A DNA stretch of 64,000 nucleotides from an uncultured Bacteroidia bacterium (GTDB lineage: Bacteria; Bacteroidota; Bacteroidia; Bacteroidales; F082), in assembly GCA_913009755.1 (NCBI GenBank), contig CAJVWU010000004.1, positions 1-64,000 on the forward strand, read 5' to 3'. Made by a program: the position numbers and the translations under genes. The notes below the pieces were generated by a model. It was not told the DNA's origin. It was given only the letters and a program-made list of their open reading frames with translations, and ran no database searches. Shown here piece after piece: positions 24,653 through 35,900 of this stretch (position 1 is its first letter; the number at the start of each line of letters is the position of its first letter).

Positions 24653-27325
24653 GTGCCTAAAAAGTTATACATTATCCTGATTGCCTTTTCCGGCTTGTTG
24701 CTTTTATTGGGCATTAGTGCTTGTTCAACCAAAAAAAACACCTGGACACGGCGGGCTTATCACTCGGTTACCTGTCATTATAATGTTTACTGGAACGGCG
24801 AACAAAGCCTGAAAGAAGCTGAAAACACATTAAAAGCCAGTACAAAAGATAATTACAATCAGGTGTTGCGGGTTTACAACTACGGTACCAAAAAAGAGGC
24901 CCGGGGCTTGTATCCCAAACTGGACCGTACCATAAAAAAGGCCTCCATTGGCATCCAGAAGCATTCCATGTATTTTGGTGGTACCGAAAGGATAAAATGG
25001 GTCAGGTACAGCTATCTGATGATGGGCCAGGCGCATTTTTTTAAACAGGATTACATCAGTGCCCGGCGGGTTTTTGATTATGTGGCCAAACAATATGAGG
25101 ATGACCCGGTACATTATGACGGATACCTGTGGCTTGCCAAAACATACATTCAGTCTGAACGTTATGCCAAAGCCGAGGCAGCCCTTAATTTCCTGCAAAG
25201 CCGGCTTGATGAAAAAAACTTCCCCTACCATGTAAAACGTGACCTGCCCATGGTTTTGGCTGACTTTTATATTGCCGATGAAAAATACGACCTGGCTTAT
25301 GGATTTCTGGAAAGGGGCCTTGAACTGGGTAACAAGCGTGAGGTTAATATCAGGGCCAATTATATCCTGGGGCAGATCAACCAGCTTGACGGCGATCTGG
25401 CACTGGCATCCACCTATTACAAAAAGGTCATTAAAATGAATCCTGACTACATCATGGATTTTGAAGCACGGATCAACCTGGCCCGTTCTTATGATGAAGG
25501 TACGGGCGACAGTAAAAACATCAACAAAGTCCTGTTGAAGATGGTGAAGGATTTTCAATACAATGAATTTCTTGACCAAATATACTATGCCCTTGCCGGG
25601 GTTGCCATGAAAGACCATGATGCTGAAAAAGCCATTGGGTACTACAAACTGTCGGTAAGTTCAAGCAAAAGTGATGATTACCAAAAATCCACTTCATCGC
25701 TTACCCTGGCCGACCTGTATTTTGACAGGGGAAACTATACTGATGCTCAGGCTTATTATGATACTGCTGCTTCAGTTTTGCCTAAGGACTATCCCAATTA
25801 CAAGGCCATTAAGAACAAGGCGGCTGTTTTATCCGAGTTGCTCACCCATGTTCAGACCATCCGGGTACAGGACAGCTTGCAACGATTGGCGCACATGGAT
25901 TCAACCCGGTTGTATGCAGTGATAGACGGTATTATTGAAAACTATAAAAAGGAAAAAGAAAAAAAGGCACAGGAAGTTGAGGAAGTCATGTCGCAAGAAG
26001 GGGTTCAGTTTGTGAGTGTAGGTGGTGGAAAACCCGCACAATCGCTGGGCGGGAAATGGTATTTTTACAATGCACAGGCCAAAAGCATGGGCCGCTCGGC
26101 ATTTATCCAAAAATGGGGAAACCGGAAGCTGGAAGATTATTGGTTTATTACCGACAAACGGGGATTAATGCAGGGTACGCAGGAAAATCAGCAGCTTGAA
26201 AATGAAACCGTTTCCAACAACGATACTGTCCGGGGGAGTAAGCAGCATCCCACTAATCCTGAAACGCGTCAATATTACATGTCAGATATCCCTTCAACAC
26301 CCGAAGCCATACAGGCATCCGACAGCCTGATCATAAAGGCTTATAATAAACTGGGGTTTTTGTACCTCGAAGAGTTGAACGATACGGCAAATGCCCTGGA
26401 TACCTATCTGACATTCCAGTCAAAATATCCTGACAATAAATACCGTCTTGAATCGTGGTACGCCTTGTATAAAATTTATAGCGAACAAAAAAATAAAGAA
26501 AAGGCGGATTATTACAAGGGGCTTATCGTTGGCAATTATCCCGATAGTGATTATGCCCATGTTATACTCGACCCCGATTATTATACAAAACTTGGCCAGG
26601 CCAAAAACGAAACGGCAAAACTATATGAACGTACTTACAACGCCTTTCAGCGGGAACAATATTACCGTGTGATTACTTATGCCAACCGCGCTAATGAACA
26701 ATTTGGTGAAGACACGACCCTGATGCCGAAGTTTTTGTATTTGCGCGCCATCTCACTTGGAAAAGTAAATGTGCCCGACACGTTGTACGCTGCGCTTGAC
26801 CAACTGATTACCAGATACCCCAAAAGCGGGGTTACCCCTATGGCCCAGTCGGTTTTGCGGATGCTTCAACTGGAATACGGATTGGGCATTAGCGACGAGC
26901 AAAAAAAAGCGTTGGAAGAGGAAGCGAATAAAAAAGAAGAAGTTTCACCTTTTAAATATGACCCGAAAGCAAAGCATCTTTTTATGCTGATCGTCAATTC
27001 GGGGAATGTAAAGATCAATCCGCTCAAAGTACGGATATCCGATTTTAAGAAAAAATATTTCCGGCTGCAAAGGTTGAATATCAAGAGCCTGATGCTGGAC
27101 AACCAAAGAACCCTGATCACCATTGGTAATTTTCAGGATAAGGCGGCGGCAGATGATTTTTACATGGCCTTTAAAAATGATAAATACGTCCTCTCCGGAC
27201 TGACTTCGGATGAATATCAGATATTCGCTATCTCCATCAACAATTACCCTGTTTTTTACCGTGAGAAAAATGTAAAGTTATATGAAGCGTTTTTTAATGA
27301 ATATTATGGTAACTTTGAAAAGTGA
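24653..27325 (+). CDS. porW: T9SS-associated TPR lipoprotein SprE/PorW
   Basis: An 890-residue lipoprotein of the SprE/PorW family, needed for Type IX secretion (and gliding in flavobacteria). The signal ends at LGISACSTKKNTW, and the mature start continues with RRAYHSVTCHYNVYWNGEQS, a hallmark of the family. TPR repeats run through about residues 110-400 and 545-750 (ISARRVFDYVAKQY, LALASTYYKKVIKMNPDY). A charged segment near 420-450 (KKEKEKKAQEVEEVMSQEG) probably forms a coiled coil. The C-terminus has a SPOR-like strand-helix region (LITIGNFQDKAAADDF). Translation starts at GTG. In known systems it links the secretion machine to peptidoglycan and PorD/E. Confidence 0.85.
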   Translation: MPKKLYIILIAFSGLLLLLGISACSTKKNTWTRRAYHSVTCHYNVYWNGEQSLKEAENTLKASTKDNYNQVLRVYNYGTKKEARGLYPKLDRTIKKASIGIQKHSMYFGGTERIKWVRYSYLMMGQAHFFKQDYISARRVFDYVAKQYEDDPVHYDGYLWLAKTYIQSERYAKAEAALNFLQSRLDEKNFPYHVKRDLPMVLADFYIADEKYDLAYGFLERGLELGNKREVNIRANYILGQINQLDGDLALASTYYKKVIKMNPDYIMDFEARINLARSYDEGTGDSKNINKVLLKMVKDFQYNEFLDQIYYALAGVAMKDHDAEKAIGYYKLSVSSSKSDDYQKSTSSLTLADLYFDRGNYTDAQAYYDTAASVLPKDYPNYKAIKNKAAVLSELLTHVQTIRVQDSLQRLAHMDSTRLYAVIDGIIENYKKEKEKKAQEVEEVMSQEGVQFVSVGGGKPAQSLGGKWYFYNAQAKSMGRSAFIQKWGNRKLEDYWFITDKRGLMQGTQENQQLENETVSNNDTVRGSKQHPTNPETRQYYMSDIPSTPEAIQASDSLIIKAYNKLGFLYLEELNDTANALDTYLTFQSKYPDNKYRLESWYALYKIYSEQKNKEKADYYKGLIVGNYPDSDYAHVILDPDYYTKLGQAKNETAKLYERTYNAFQREQYYRVITYANRANEQFGEDTTLMPKFLYLRAISLGKVNVPDTLYAALDQLITRYPKSGVTPMAQSVLRMLQLEYGLGISDEQKKALEEEANKKEEVSPFKYDPKAKHLFMLIVNSGNVKINPLKVRISDFKKKYFRLQRLNIKSLMLDNQRTLITIGNFQDKAAADDFYMAFKNDKYVLSGLTSDEYQIFAISINNYPVFYREKNVKLYEAFFNEYYGNFEK

Positions 27326-27371
27326 TTTTTAAGTAAATAAAATTGATTTAAATATTATACCATTGAAAAAG

Positions 27372-27770
27372 ATGAAAAACGGAAACGGAGAACCCGTTGC
27401 AAGGAATATCATTGCACAGGGGACAACCATTCAGGGTGATATCATTTCCTCAGGCGACCTGAGAATTGAAGGATCCCTCAACGGAACCATTAAAGTAAAA
27501 GGTAAAGTTGTGGTTGGTGAAACCGGAAATGTTGAAGGACAGGTTCATTGTCAGAGTGCTGACATTTCGGGCAATGCAAAAATAAAGCTGGATGCTTCCG
27601 AACTGACCACATTACGGGCCACATCAAAGTTTACGGGAGATATCAACACCAAAAAGATATCCATCGAACCCGGTGCCATATTTTCAGGGACCTGTCAGAT
27701 GGGCTCATCCGAATCGGCGGCCATGTCCCAACACCTTAAGACTGATGTTAAAACAAAAATCCTTAAATAA
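27372..27770 (+). CDS. Bactofilin-family cytoskeletal protein
   Basis: A 132-residue polymer-forming protein from ATG 27372; TTG three codons upstream is an alternative. The beta-helix core is clear: IIAQGTTIQGDIISSGDLRI then EGSLNGTIKVKGKVVVGETG and NVEGQVHCQSADISGNAKI, with the regular glycine and short-strand spacing of bactofilins. Bactofilins form filaments that shape cells or place envelope machinery. It overlaps the AtpZ gene by 26 bases, in the order SprE-bactofilin-AtpZ seen in other Bacteroidota. Confidence 0.9.
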   Translation: MKNGNGEPVARNIIAQGTTIQGDIISSGDLRIEGSLNGTIKVKGKVVVGETGNVEGQVHCQSADISGNAKIKLDASELTTLRATSKFTGDINTKKISIEPGAIFSGTCQMGSSESAAMSQHLKTDVKTKILK

Positions 27771-27999
27771 TAACAACGAACAAAAAAAGAAGGACAGCCC
27801 GCTCAGGTTTTACGCCAAATATTCGTCTTTGGGATTTCAGATGCTGGCGATTATACTTGTTGGGGCTTTTGGAGGGCAGGCGCTGGACAAATGGCTCGAC
27901 TGGGGGTTTCCTGTGTTTACCCTCGTTTTTACAATACTGGCCGTAGTGATGTCAGTTATTTACGGTATCCGCGAATTTTTCCGACAGGACAAAAGATAA
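27745..27999 (+). CDS. AtpZ/AtpI-family ATP synthase assembly protein
   Basis: An 84-residue protein from ATG 27745, overlapping the bactofilin stop region; an earlier in-frame ATG at 27673 would add unconserved residues that read over bactofilin codons. After a charged start come two membrane segments: SSLGFQMLAIILVGAFGGQA, then a short loop KWLDWGFP, then VFTLVFTILAVVMSVIYGI. This is the AtpZ/AtpI pattern of proteins that assist c-ring assembly or Mg uptake for ATP synthase. The core ATP synthase genes are not in this window. Confidence 0.8.
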   Translation: MLKQKSLNNNNEQKKKDSPLRFYAKYSSLGFQMLAIILVGAFGGQALDKWLDWGFPVFTLVFTILAVVMSVIYGIREFFRQDKR

Positions 28000-28006
28000 C
28001 CCATTG

Positions 28007-28384
28007 ATGAAAAACAATTTTAACCGGTTTGCCCTTAGGTTTACTTTATACGTCGCTCTTATCCTGTTGATAAGTCTCGCGGTTTACTATTGGATGCCTA
28101 ATATTAAGATCAATGCGGGCTTTGTTTACATTTTATTGTTTCTTTATGCAATCACATTGGGGAGTTTCTATTATTTCAACAAATCCTTTTCTGACAGGGT
28201 AAGCCGTTCAGCCAACATTTATATGCTGGGAACCTTTTTAAAACTGATCATCTATTCGGTTATTATTGTTATTTATGCCTGGCTGTATCGCCAAAGTGCC
28301 GTTTCTTTTATAATCACCTTTTTTATGTATTATCTGCTGCTTACCGTTTATGAAGTGGTGGCATTGTTAAGAAATACAGGCTGA
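28007..28384 (+). CDS. Four-helix membrane protein, AtpI-like
   Basis: A 125-residue membrane protein with four hydrophobic segments (about 10-27, 35-53, 68-88 and 95-118). It starts at ATG 28007, eight bases past the AtpZ stop. It resembles the ATP synthase I-type protein usually found directly before atpB in Bacteroidota. No catalytic motif is seen. A 6-bp stem followed by a long T-run at 28376-28413 ends the transcript here instead of leading into ATP synthase genes. Confidence 0.65.
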   Translation: MKNNFNRFALRFTLYVALILLISLAVYYWMPNIKINAGFVYILLFLYAITLGSFYYFNKSFSDRVSRSANIYMLGTFLKLIIYSVIIVIYAWLYRQSAVSFIITFFMYYLLLTVYEVVALLRNTG

Positions 28385-28413
28385 CAAACAAGCAAACGGC
28401 CTGTTTTTTTTTG
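28376..28413 (+). terminator. Probable terminator after the AtpI-like gene
   Basis: ACAGGC pairs with GCCTGT across a 17-base loop and is followed by at least eight T. The stem is short and overlaps the stop codon, so confidence is moderate. Confidence 0.5.
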
Positions 28414-28602
28414 TTGTTACGGATTTAACATTTCAATTTATATCTATTCAAAATTATTTTTAAAAACAGGCATTCAGGTATTTATCCATGTTCCCGTAAG
28501 GCTTTTTATCAAAAAAACAATACTTTTTGGTTTCATTACTTTTTTATATTTAATAAATTTCTATTTTTAAGCTCTTTTTTTAGATAGATTTTACATTTTT
28601 AC

Positions 28603-29064
28603 ATGCTTTACAAAGGGTCATACGAAGATTTAATCTATATCCTTATTGGGGTATTATGGGTTGCGTATTATATATATAAAGGTGTAAATAAAAATAAAAC
28701 ACGCCAGACGGTTTCGGGGAAACAATCCGGAAAACCACGGGCTAAAAACTTTTTTGAGACCTTTCTGGATGAAATTGCAACTCAGGATGAAAAACCAATG
28801 GAATATGCCCCACAGGACATAGAAACAAAAACCGTAGCTGAGAAACGCGACGAAAACAGGGGGGATAAAAATTTTTCTTATGATGATTATTATGAAGAAA
28901 GCAACTTTCAGGAAGGAAAAGAAGTCTATAAATCTGATACAAATGTTAAGGAAGCACGCGTTGAGGAAGTAGAAACCGTTAGAAAACCCAAACAGAAAAA
29001 AATGCAGATTGATATACGGAAGGCTGTGATCTATTCGGAAATATTGAATCCGCGTTATTTCTGA
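28603..29064 (+). CDS. Conserved membrane-anchored protein of unknown function
   Basis: A 153-residue protein with one N-terminal membrane segment (about 8-25, DLIYILIGVLWVAYYIYKG). It continues with a highly charged, probably disordered middle rich in Asp, Glu and Lys, and ends with IDIRKAVIYSEILNPRYF. That C-terminal block is conserved in small Bacteroidota proteins of this layout, although I know no function for them. The AT-rich sequence before it (TACATTTT just upstream of the ATG) suggests its own promoter with a very short leader. Confidence 0.65.
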   Translation: MLYKGSYEDLIYILIGVLWVAYYIYKGVNKNKTRQTVSGKQSGKPRAKNFFETFLDEIATQDEKPMEYAPQDIETKTVAEKRDENRGDKNFSYDDYYEESNFQEGKEVYKSDTNVKEARVEEVETVRKPKQKKMQIDIRKAVIYSEILNPRYF

Positions 29065-29175
29065 GTAAAATGAGGTTGTTAATAAAATTTTGAAAAGCGA
29101 AACTTATTATTATATAATTTTAGCCTTTTTAACCGACGATAATAAAGCAGGATTTTTGAAAATAAAATTGCAGGT

Positions 29176-32100
29176 ATGATAAAAAATTTACTCTTGATTC
29201 TTGGTATTATTCTTTTTGCCGGGATGTACACGTTTGCCCAGGAAGCTGTACTGCAGGGTAAAATCATTGACAAAAAGACAAAAGAACCCATTTCGTTTGC
29301 CAATATTGTGGTGGAAAACAGAGGTTCACAAGTAGGGGGGACATCCTCCGACTTTGACGGAAAATATGTGATCAAGCCATTGCCCCCGGGGAAGTTTGAT
29401 GTAAAAGCAACTTTCGTAGGTTACAAAACCATACTTATTAAGGGGGTTACAATTCCTGCCGACAGGATCCGTTTTTTGAACATTGAGTTGGAACCTACGG
29501 CTGAAACCCTCAAAACTGTTGAGATAATTGATTATAAGGTTCCCCTTATTGACAAGGATAATACAGTCAGCGGGGCTTCGGTTACTGCCGAGCAAATTGC
29601 CAAAATGCCACAGCGCAATGCCAATGCAGTGGCTACTACTGTGGGTGGTGTTTTTTCCCTGGATGGTGAGCGTGGCAGTATTCGTGGTGCACGTAGTGAT
29701 GCAACGGCCTATTTTATTGACGGTGTCCGTGTTATTGGTACTTCAGCAGTGCCTCAATCGGCTATTGAACAAGTTGATGTCATCCTGGGGGGGGTGCCTG
29801 CACGGTATGGTGACGCCACATCGGGGGTCATCAACGTAACCACCAAAGGCCCTGCCCGCCGGTTTAATGCAGGCATCGAGTTGGAAACTTCTCAGTTTCT
29901 TGATGCTTACGGTTACAAGCGTGGAGGATTTAACGTAATGGGGCCGATCATCAGGAGTAAAGACCGTTCAAAACCTTCCCTTTTCGGTTTTTTCCTTGCC
30001 GGTGACTTTATCTGGAGACAGGACGGAAGGCCTTCGGCCATAGGTTATTATACCACAACCGAAGATGCACTGAAATATATTGAACAAAACCCGCTTCGCC
30101 CATCCGGTGTTGGTGAAGGTACTTTCCTCAATGCTGAATATTTGCGTTCGGATGACCTCCGTCATGTGAAAACCTCAATGAATACAGCACGAAACAGTAT
30201 TAACCTGGTAGGCAAACTCGATATCCGTACCAGCCAAACCATGAACCTTACTTTCGGGGGCAGTTATTATTATTACAAGGGGAATAATTTTAGTTATAAC
30301 GCTACCCTGGCTAATTATAATAAAAACAGCAGATCCACAAACACAAATTACCGGATTTATGCTAAGTTCTCTCAGCGTTTCCCGGGTTCTGAAAATAAAT
30401 CAGTGTTTAAAAACTTCTTCTATTCCATCCAGGCCGACTATTCAAAAAACAAAGGGCAGAACGGAGATCCCAATCACATGGATAATTTGTTCAATTATGG
30501 TTATCTCGGAAAATATACAACGTACAAAACACCGACATTTGAATTGGGTTCCGATACGGTTAACGGCCATTATTATAATGATGTGTGGGTGCTTAACTCT
30601 TGGGACTTCGATACCTTGATTGATTGGTCACCCAGGGACATTAACCCATTGGTTGCTCAATATACCAACTCGTATTATGATATCTATGCCGGCCAGCCCG
30701 ATGGGCATTATCGCAACATGGATGAAATTTCTTTGGGTGGCGGATTGCTCAATGGGGATAACCCCCTGTCAATTTATTCGTTATATCAGTCTCCCGGGAC
30801 CAATCAGTCGGGTTATTCCAAATACGATAATAATCAATATTCCATCAGGCTTGATGCCTCGCTTGATATTAAAGACCATGCCATCAAACTGGGGTTTCAA
30901 TACGAACAAAGGGTCAGCAGTTTTATTGTTTATGGTCCAAGCAATAATTATCTCCCAACCGGACTTTGGACGCTCATGCGCGGGCTGACAAACTTTCACA
31001 TTCGTCAGTTGGATAAAGATAACCCTGTTGCGGTTGCTTATGACGGACAGGTGGATACAATCCTTTATTACAGAAAATATGACCAGGCCTCTCAAAGATA
31101 TTTTGATGTCAGTTTACGCAAAGCACTTGGTTTACCTGTTGACGGGCTCGATTTTATCCTTACGGATTCTTATGACCCGGATAACAATACAATGGAGTAT
31201 TATGATAAATTCGGAACCATGCATACGGCAGACCTTAATCAGGGTCTGCAGATCAATATGTTTTCACCGGATGAGTTGTGGAATGACGGCTTTAGCTATA
31301 TTAATTATTCAGGGTTTAATTATACGGGAGAAAAACTGAAGACGCAACCTGCATTTACCGACTTTTTTAATGAAAAAGACGAAAATGGAATGGCCACCCG
31401 GCCGATCGGCGCATTCAGGCCTATTTATATGGCCGGATATCTTCAGGATCAATTTGCATTTAAAGACCTTATATTTAATATAGGTGTACGTGTTGACCGT
31501 TACGATGCCAACCAGTCGGTGCTTGCCGACCCGTTTGTCCTTTATCCGGCATATACCGTTGGGGAAGTAAGTGATCTGGGGGGCAAACCCGTTTCAGTTC
31601 CCTCAAACATAGGTAACGATTATGTGGTTTATGTAAACCGGGTTGACGATCCTTCATTTATTACCGGTTATCGTGACGGATTTATCTGGTACAATGCCGA
31701 CGGGATTGAAGTATTTGACCCCAGTGTTTTGGATGTCGGTAACGGGATTTCCCCGCTGTTGAAAGACCCGTCACAGGACAGGGTAAGTGCCGGATCGTTT
31801 AAGGATTATGAACCCCAGATAAACATTATGCCCAGGATATCGTTTTCATTCCCCATCTCGGACGAAGCCCTGTTTTTTGCACATTATGATGTACTGACAC
31901 AACGCCCGACTTCCAATTCATATACCAGCCCGGCTACATGGTACTATTTTGATAACATATCAACAAGAATCAATAACCCCTCATTAAAACCGACCAAGAC
32001 CATTGACTATGAAGTAGGTTTCACACAAAAAATATCCAATGCGTCATCTGTTACTTTTACCACTTTCTACAAAGAAATGCGGAATATGATCCAGGTCTAT

Positions 32101-32898
32101 CGTTTCAACGGGGCTTATCCCAAGGATTATACTTCATACAACAACATTGACTTTGGTACCGTAAAGGGTTTAACGGCAGGATACGACTTGCGGCGTACGA
32201 AAAATGTAAGTCTCAGGGCCTATTATACCTTACAATTTGCCGATGCTACCGGGGCATCCCCTACCACTGCCGCCTCACTGATCAATGCCGGCTTGCCAAA
32301 CCTCCGCTCAACTTTCCCGCTTCCGTGGGACAGAAGACATCAATTCAACCTCTCGCTGGATTATGCCTGGTCTTCAGGGAAAAAATATAACGGGCCAAGA
32401 ACAAATCGAAAAAACGGGAAAAAACCCATTGACTGGCTGAGCAATACAGGATTTTCTGTCACCATGACCGGTGGGTCGGGTGTGCCTTACAGCGCCTCGC
32501 GTAACGTGGTATCCCCGCTTTCCGGTGGAGGCTACCTCCTCTCGGGGACAATCAGTGGAAACAGGCTTCCCTGGCAATTTAAACTGGATGCCAGGGTTTA
32601 TAAAGACATCTATTTCAGGATGGGTAAAGCAAAAGAAGGGGAAGATGTAAATCAGGGCTATATAAATGTTTATTTTCAATTTATTAACCTGTTGAATACC
32701 AGAAATGTAATTAATGTATATCCTTATACAGGCAACCCCAATGATGATGGCTATTTATCAGCACCTGAATGGCAACGACAGATTAACAACCAACTTGATC
32801 CCCAGTCGTTCAGGGAAATGTATAGTTTGTATGTAAACAGGCCGATGAATTACAGCACACCCATACAGATCAGGTTTGGTTTGATCTTTAACTTTTAA
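29176..32898 (+). CDS. TonB-dependent receptor with carboxypeptidase-like N-domain
   Basis: A 1240-residue outer-membrane receptor. It has a signal peptide (about 1-21), a carboxypeptidase-regulatory beta domain (about 24-110, LQGKIIDKKTKEPISFANIV), and a plug domain with RGARSDATAYFIDGVRV and VDVILGGVPARYGDATSGVI. A long beta-barrel ends in IRFGLIFNF with the C-terminal aromatic residue needed for barrel insertion. It does not carry SusC-specific signatures and no SusD follows. Instead, a large T9SS cargo gene and a PorV/PorQ-family gene follow with gaps of 55 and 41 bases, which suggests a joint secretion or surface-assembly role. Confidence 0.9.
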   Translation: MIKNLLLILGIILFAGMYTFAQEAVLQGKIIDKKTKEPISFANIVVENRGSQVGGTSSDFDGKYVIKPLPPGKFDVKATFVGYKTILIKGVTIPADRIRFLNIELEPTAETLKTVEIIDYKVPLIDKDNTVSGASVTAEQIAKMPQRNANAVATTVGGVFSLDGERGSIRGARSDATAYFIDGVRVIGTSAVPQSAIEQVDVILGGVPARYGDATSGVINVTTKGPARRFNAGIELETSQFLDAYGYKRGGFNVMGPIIRSKDRSKPSLFGFFLAGDFIWRQDGRPSAIGYYTTTEDALKYIEQNPLRPSGVGEGTFLNAEYLRSDDLRHVKTSMNTARNSINLVGKLDIRTSQTMNLTFGGSYYYYKGNNFSYNATLANYNKNSRSTNTNYRIYAKFSQRFPGSENKSVFKNFFYSIQADYSKNKGQNGDPNHMDNLFNYGYLGKYTTYKTPTFELGSDTVNGHYYNDVWVLNSWDFDTLIDWSPRDINPLVAQYTNSYYDIYAGQPDGHYRNMDEISLGGGLLNGDNPLSIYSLYQSPGTNQSGYSKYDNNQYSIRLDASLDIKDHAIKLGFQYEQRVSSFIVYGPSNNYLPTGLWTLMRGLTNFHIRQLDKDNPVAVAYDGQVDTILYYRKYDQASQRYFDVSLRKALGLPVDGLDFILTDSYDPDNNTMEYYDKFGTMHTADLNQGLQINMFSPDELWNDGFSYINYSGFNYTGEKLKTQPAFTDFFNEKDENGMATRPIGAFRPIYMAGYLQDQFAFKDLIFNIGVRVDRYDANQSVLADPFVLYPAYTVGEVSDLGGKPVSVPSNIGNDYVVYVNRVDDPSFITGYRDGFIWYNADGIEVFDPSVLDVGNGISPLLKDPSQDRVSAGSFKDYEPQINIMPRISFSFPISDEALFFAHYDVLTQRPTSNSYTSPATWYYFDNISTRINNPSLKPTKTIDYEVGFTQKISNASSVTFTTFYKEMRNMIQVYRFNGAYPKDYTSYNNIDFGTVKGLTAGYDLRRTKNVSLRAYYTLQFADATGASPTTAASLINAGLPNLRSTFPLPWDRRHQFNLSLDYAWSSGKKYNGPRTNRKNGKKPIDWLSNTGFSVTMTGGSGVPYSASRNVVSPLSGGGYLLSGTISGNRLPWQFKLDARVYKDIYFRMGKAKEGEDVNQGYINVYFQFINLLNTRNVINVYPYTGNPNDDGYLSAPEWQRQINNQLDPQSFREMYSLYVNRPMNYSTPIQIRFGLIFNF

Positions 32899-32953
32899 TG
32901 TAGCAGGTTGAAAAGGAGAATTATAACTAGAAAAGTAAAAAAATAGCGTTAAG

Positions 32954-35900
32954 ATGAATATTACACGTATAACATTGATTATTTGTATTTCGGCGCTGGT
33001 CTGGAACCAGGCATTTTCAGAAGAATACAAATATGACAGCGGAAAAAAGAGCAGCAGGAACCTGAAACAAACAACAGCAGGGTGTCCACCTTCCTCCGGT
33101 TACGACTGGCTTGACATCAATAATGTCAGGGCAAGGATTAATACCGGAGGGGATATGTGGTGGGACCTGCCTGGCGGAACAGGAGCAAAATATTATATCC
33201 CGAAAGCCGGAACAGCCACTTCCATGTTTTCCGGTGCGTTATGGATCGGCGGGCTCGACATCAATAACCAGTTAAAACTTGCCGCTCAACGTTACCGGCA
33301 GGTGGGTATTGACTATTGGACAGGCCCGTTAACAGTGGATGGAACTGCGGCCGTTGGAGAGGAAACCTGTGCAGAGTACGACCGTTTCTTTAAGATAACA
33401 CGCGCACAGGTTGATGAATTTCTTTCACATACTGATCCTGAGACCGGACTATTTGTTCCCAGTGAAGATTATACCATTCCCAATGCCATTTTAAACTGGC
33501 CTGCTCACGGTGATGTTACTAAAGACCAAAGCTATTACTTAGCTCCATTTTATGATAATAATGGTGATGGCGAATATGATCCGCAAATGGGAGATTATCC
33601 TTATTATGATATCTCAAATGCTTTGTGTCATACTAAACTTCCCACCATGGAAGAAGAGTTGGAAGGTGATGTCAAAGGAAGTGTCCTTGCTGACCAGGTG
33701 ATCAAGGGCGACCAGACATTGTGGTGGGTTTTTAATGATAAGGGAAATATCCATACTGAAACCAATGGTGCTGCTATTGGTTTGGAAATCAGGGCGCAGG
33801 CTTTTGCCTTTGCAACCAATGATGTGATCAACAACATGACTTTTTATAGTTATGAAATCATCAACCGTTCAACTTTTGAATTGACACAAACATTTTTCAG
33901 CCCCTGGGTTGATACCGACCTGGGATATGCCTGGGACGATTTTGTGGGGTGTGATGTTGGCCGTGGCCTTGGCTATTGCTACAATGGTAAAGATATTGAC
34001 GGGAACGGTGAGATCGAAGCTTATGGAGCTCATCCGCCTGCCGTAGGGGTTGACTTTTTTCAGGGGCCATATATGGATCCGGACGGGTTGGATAATCCAA
34101 AATGGAAGATAGTTATTGACCCTGCAACGGGTGATACTACATTAGAACAGCTCTGTGACGTTAGTATCAACGGAGTAAATTTTCAAAATGGCATTGTTGA
34201 TGATGAACGTTTTGGAATGAGGAGGTTTATCTATCATAACAACAGCGGTGGACCTCTGGGTGACCCCCAGATTGCCCCGCAGTATTATAATTATCTGCGT
34301 AGTATCTGGAAAGACGGGACAAAGATGTTATATGGCGGCACAGGCCACTATTCCGGTGCGGGAACAGTCGGCCCTGCCTGCGATTTCATGTTCCCCGGCG
34401 ATACGGACCCCTGTAACTGGGGTACTCATGGCCAGCCACCAAACGGCGGGTTCAATACCAATGGGTTTTACTGGACTGAGGAAACCGGCAATAACGGTTC
34501 ACCCAACCCTCCGGGCGACCGGCGGTTTATGCAATCGGCAGGCCCGTTTACATTGAAATCAGGCGCCGTAAACTACATCACGGTTGGTATTCCCTGGGCC
34601 AGAACTACGACAGGCAAAGCCTGGGCTTCCGTGGAATTGTTGCGGGTAGTGGATGATAAATGCCAGACTTTATTTGATAATTGTTTTAAAGTAATTGACG
34701 GCCCGACGGCCCCTGATCTGACAATACAGGAACTGGATCAAAGGCTGATATTTTATATTTCCAATTCACCTGTTTCAAATAATTACAAAGAGAAATATGC
34801 CGAATACGATCCCAATATTCTTCAACCGTTACCGGGCAGTAAGCCTCCTGTAAGAAGCGATTCAATTTATCGTTTTGAAGGGTATCAGATTTTCCAGTTG
34901 GCATCCGAAGATGTGAGTGTTGAAAGTTTACATAATGCTGACAAAGCCAGGTTGGTTGCCCAGTTTGACGTAAAAAACGGAATTACCCGGTTAATAAATT
35001 ACAACTATGATGAATCCCTTGGTTTTGTTGTGCCGGTGGTTGAAGTCAACGGACAGGATAACGGTATTTCACATTCTTTTGAAATCACACAAGATGCTTT
35101 TGCAACCGGTGACTCAAGGCTTGTAAATAATAAAGACTATTATTATCTGGCCCTGGCTTACGCTTATAATGATTATCTTGATTTTGGCCTGAACTGGCCA
35201 AATTCGTCCGGGCAAACCCATCCTTATCTGTCGGGCAGAAAAAATATAGGCGATCGTACGAGAAATGGAAAACCATATATGGCCATGCCCCACAAAACCG
35301 TCAACGGAACGATACTTAATTCCGATTATGGTGCCCGCCCGCAGGTAACCCGTATTGCCGGCTTTGGTAACGGAGGTTTAAATGTTGACCTGACCCCGGA
35401 AACACTTGAAGAAATCATGTCGAAACCGCCGGCAGGTCCCGATAATCTTTTTGGCAGCCCCAACTACCCCATTGCCTATAATCCCGTTTATCAAATTAAT
35501 GCCGGGCCACTCAATGCAAAAGTGATTGACCCTGTTACTGTCGTTAATGGAAACTATATATGGTGGATGGATACCTTGTTTCCACAAAAAATTTATAATT
35601 TAACCAATAAACCTGAAGTAAGCGGAGATTCCACAAGTAAGATGTCAGGTTATTGGTATCTTGTAAATAAGGAAACAAATAAAGGTGAAAAAAGTGATAC
35701 GACCATTATATGGGGAAATGAACAAATCTTTTTAGATGAAGGTTTTGCAATTGAAGCTGTCCAGCCGTTCTTTTCCGGGCCTATCCCTTATGGAACAGTG
35801 CCTGTAAGCCAAAACGGAAACACCGTACAAAAAACCATTCATGGTGTTTTTGCCCCCAACAATGGAGTCATTGAATCTGCCCTGAAATTTGCCGACAGTT

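Noticed and set aside
24830-25618. Long minus-strand frame (262 codons) inside the SprE/PorW gene
   Set aside because: Antisense to a well supported TPR lipoprotein; no recognisable features.
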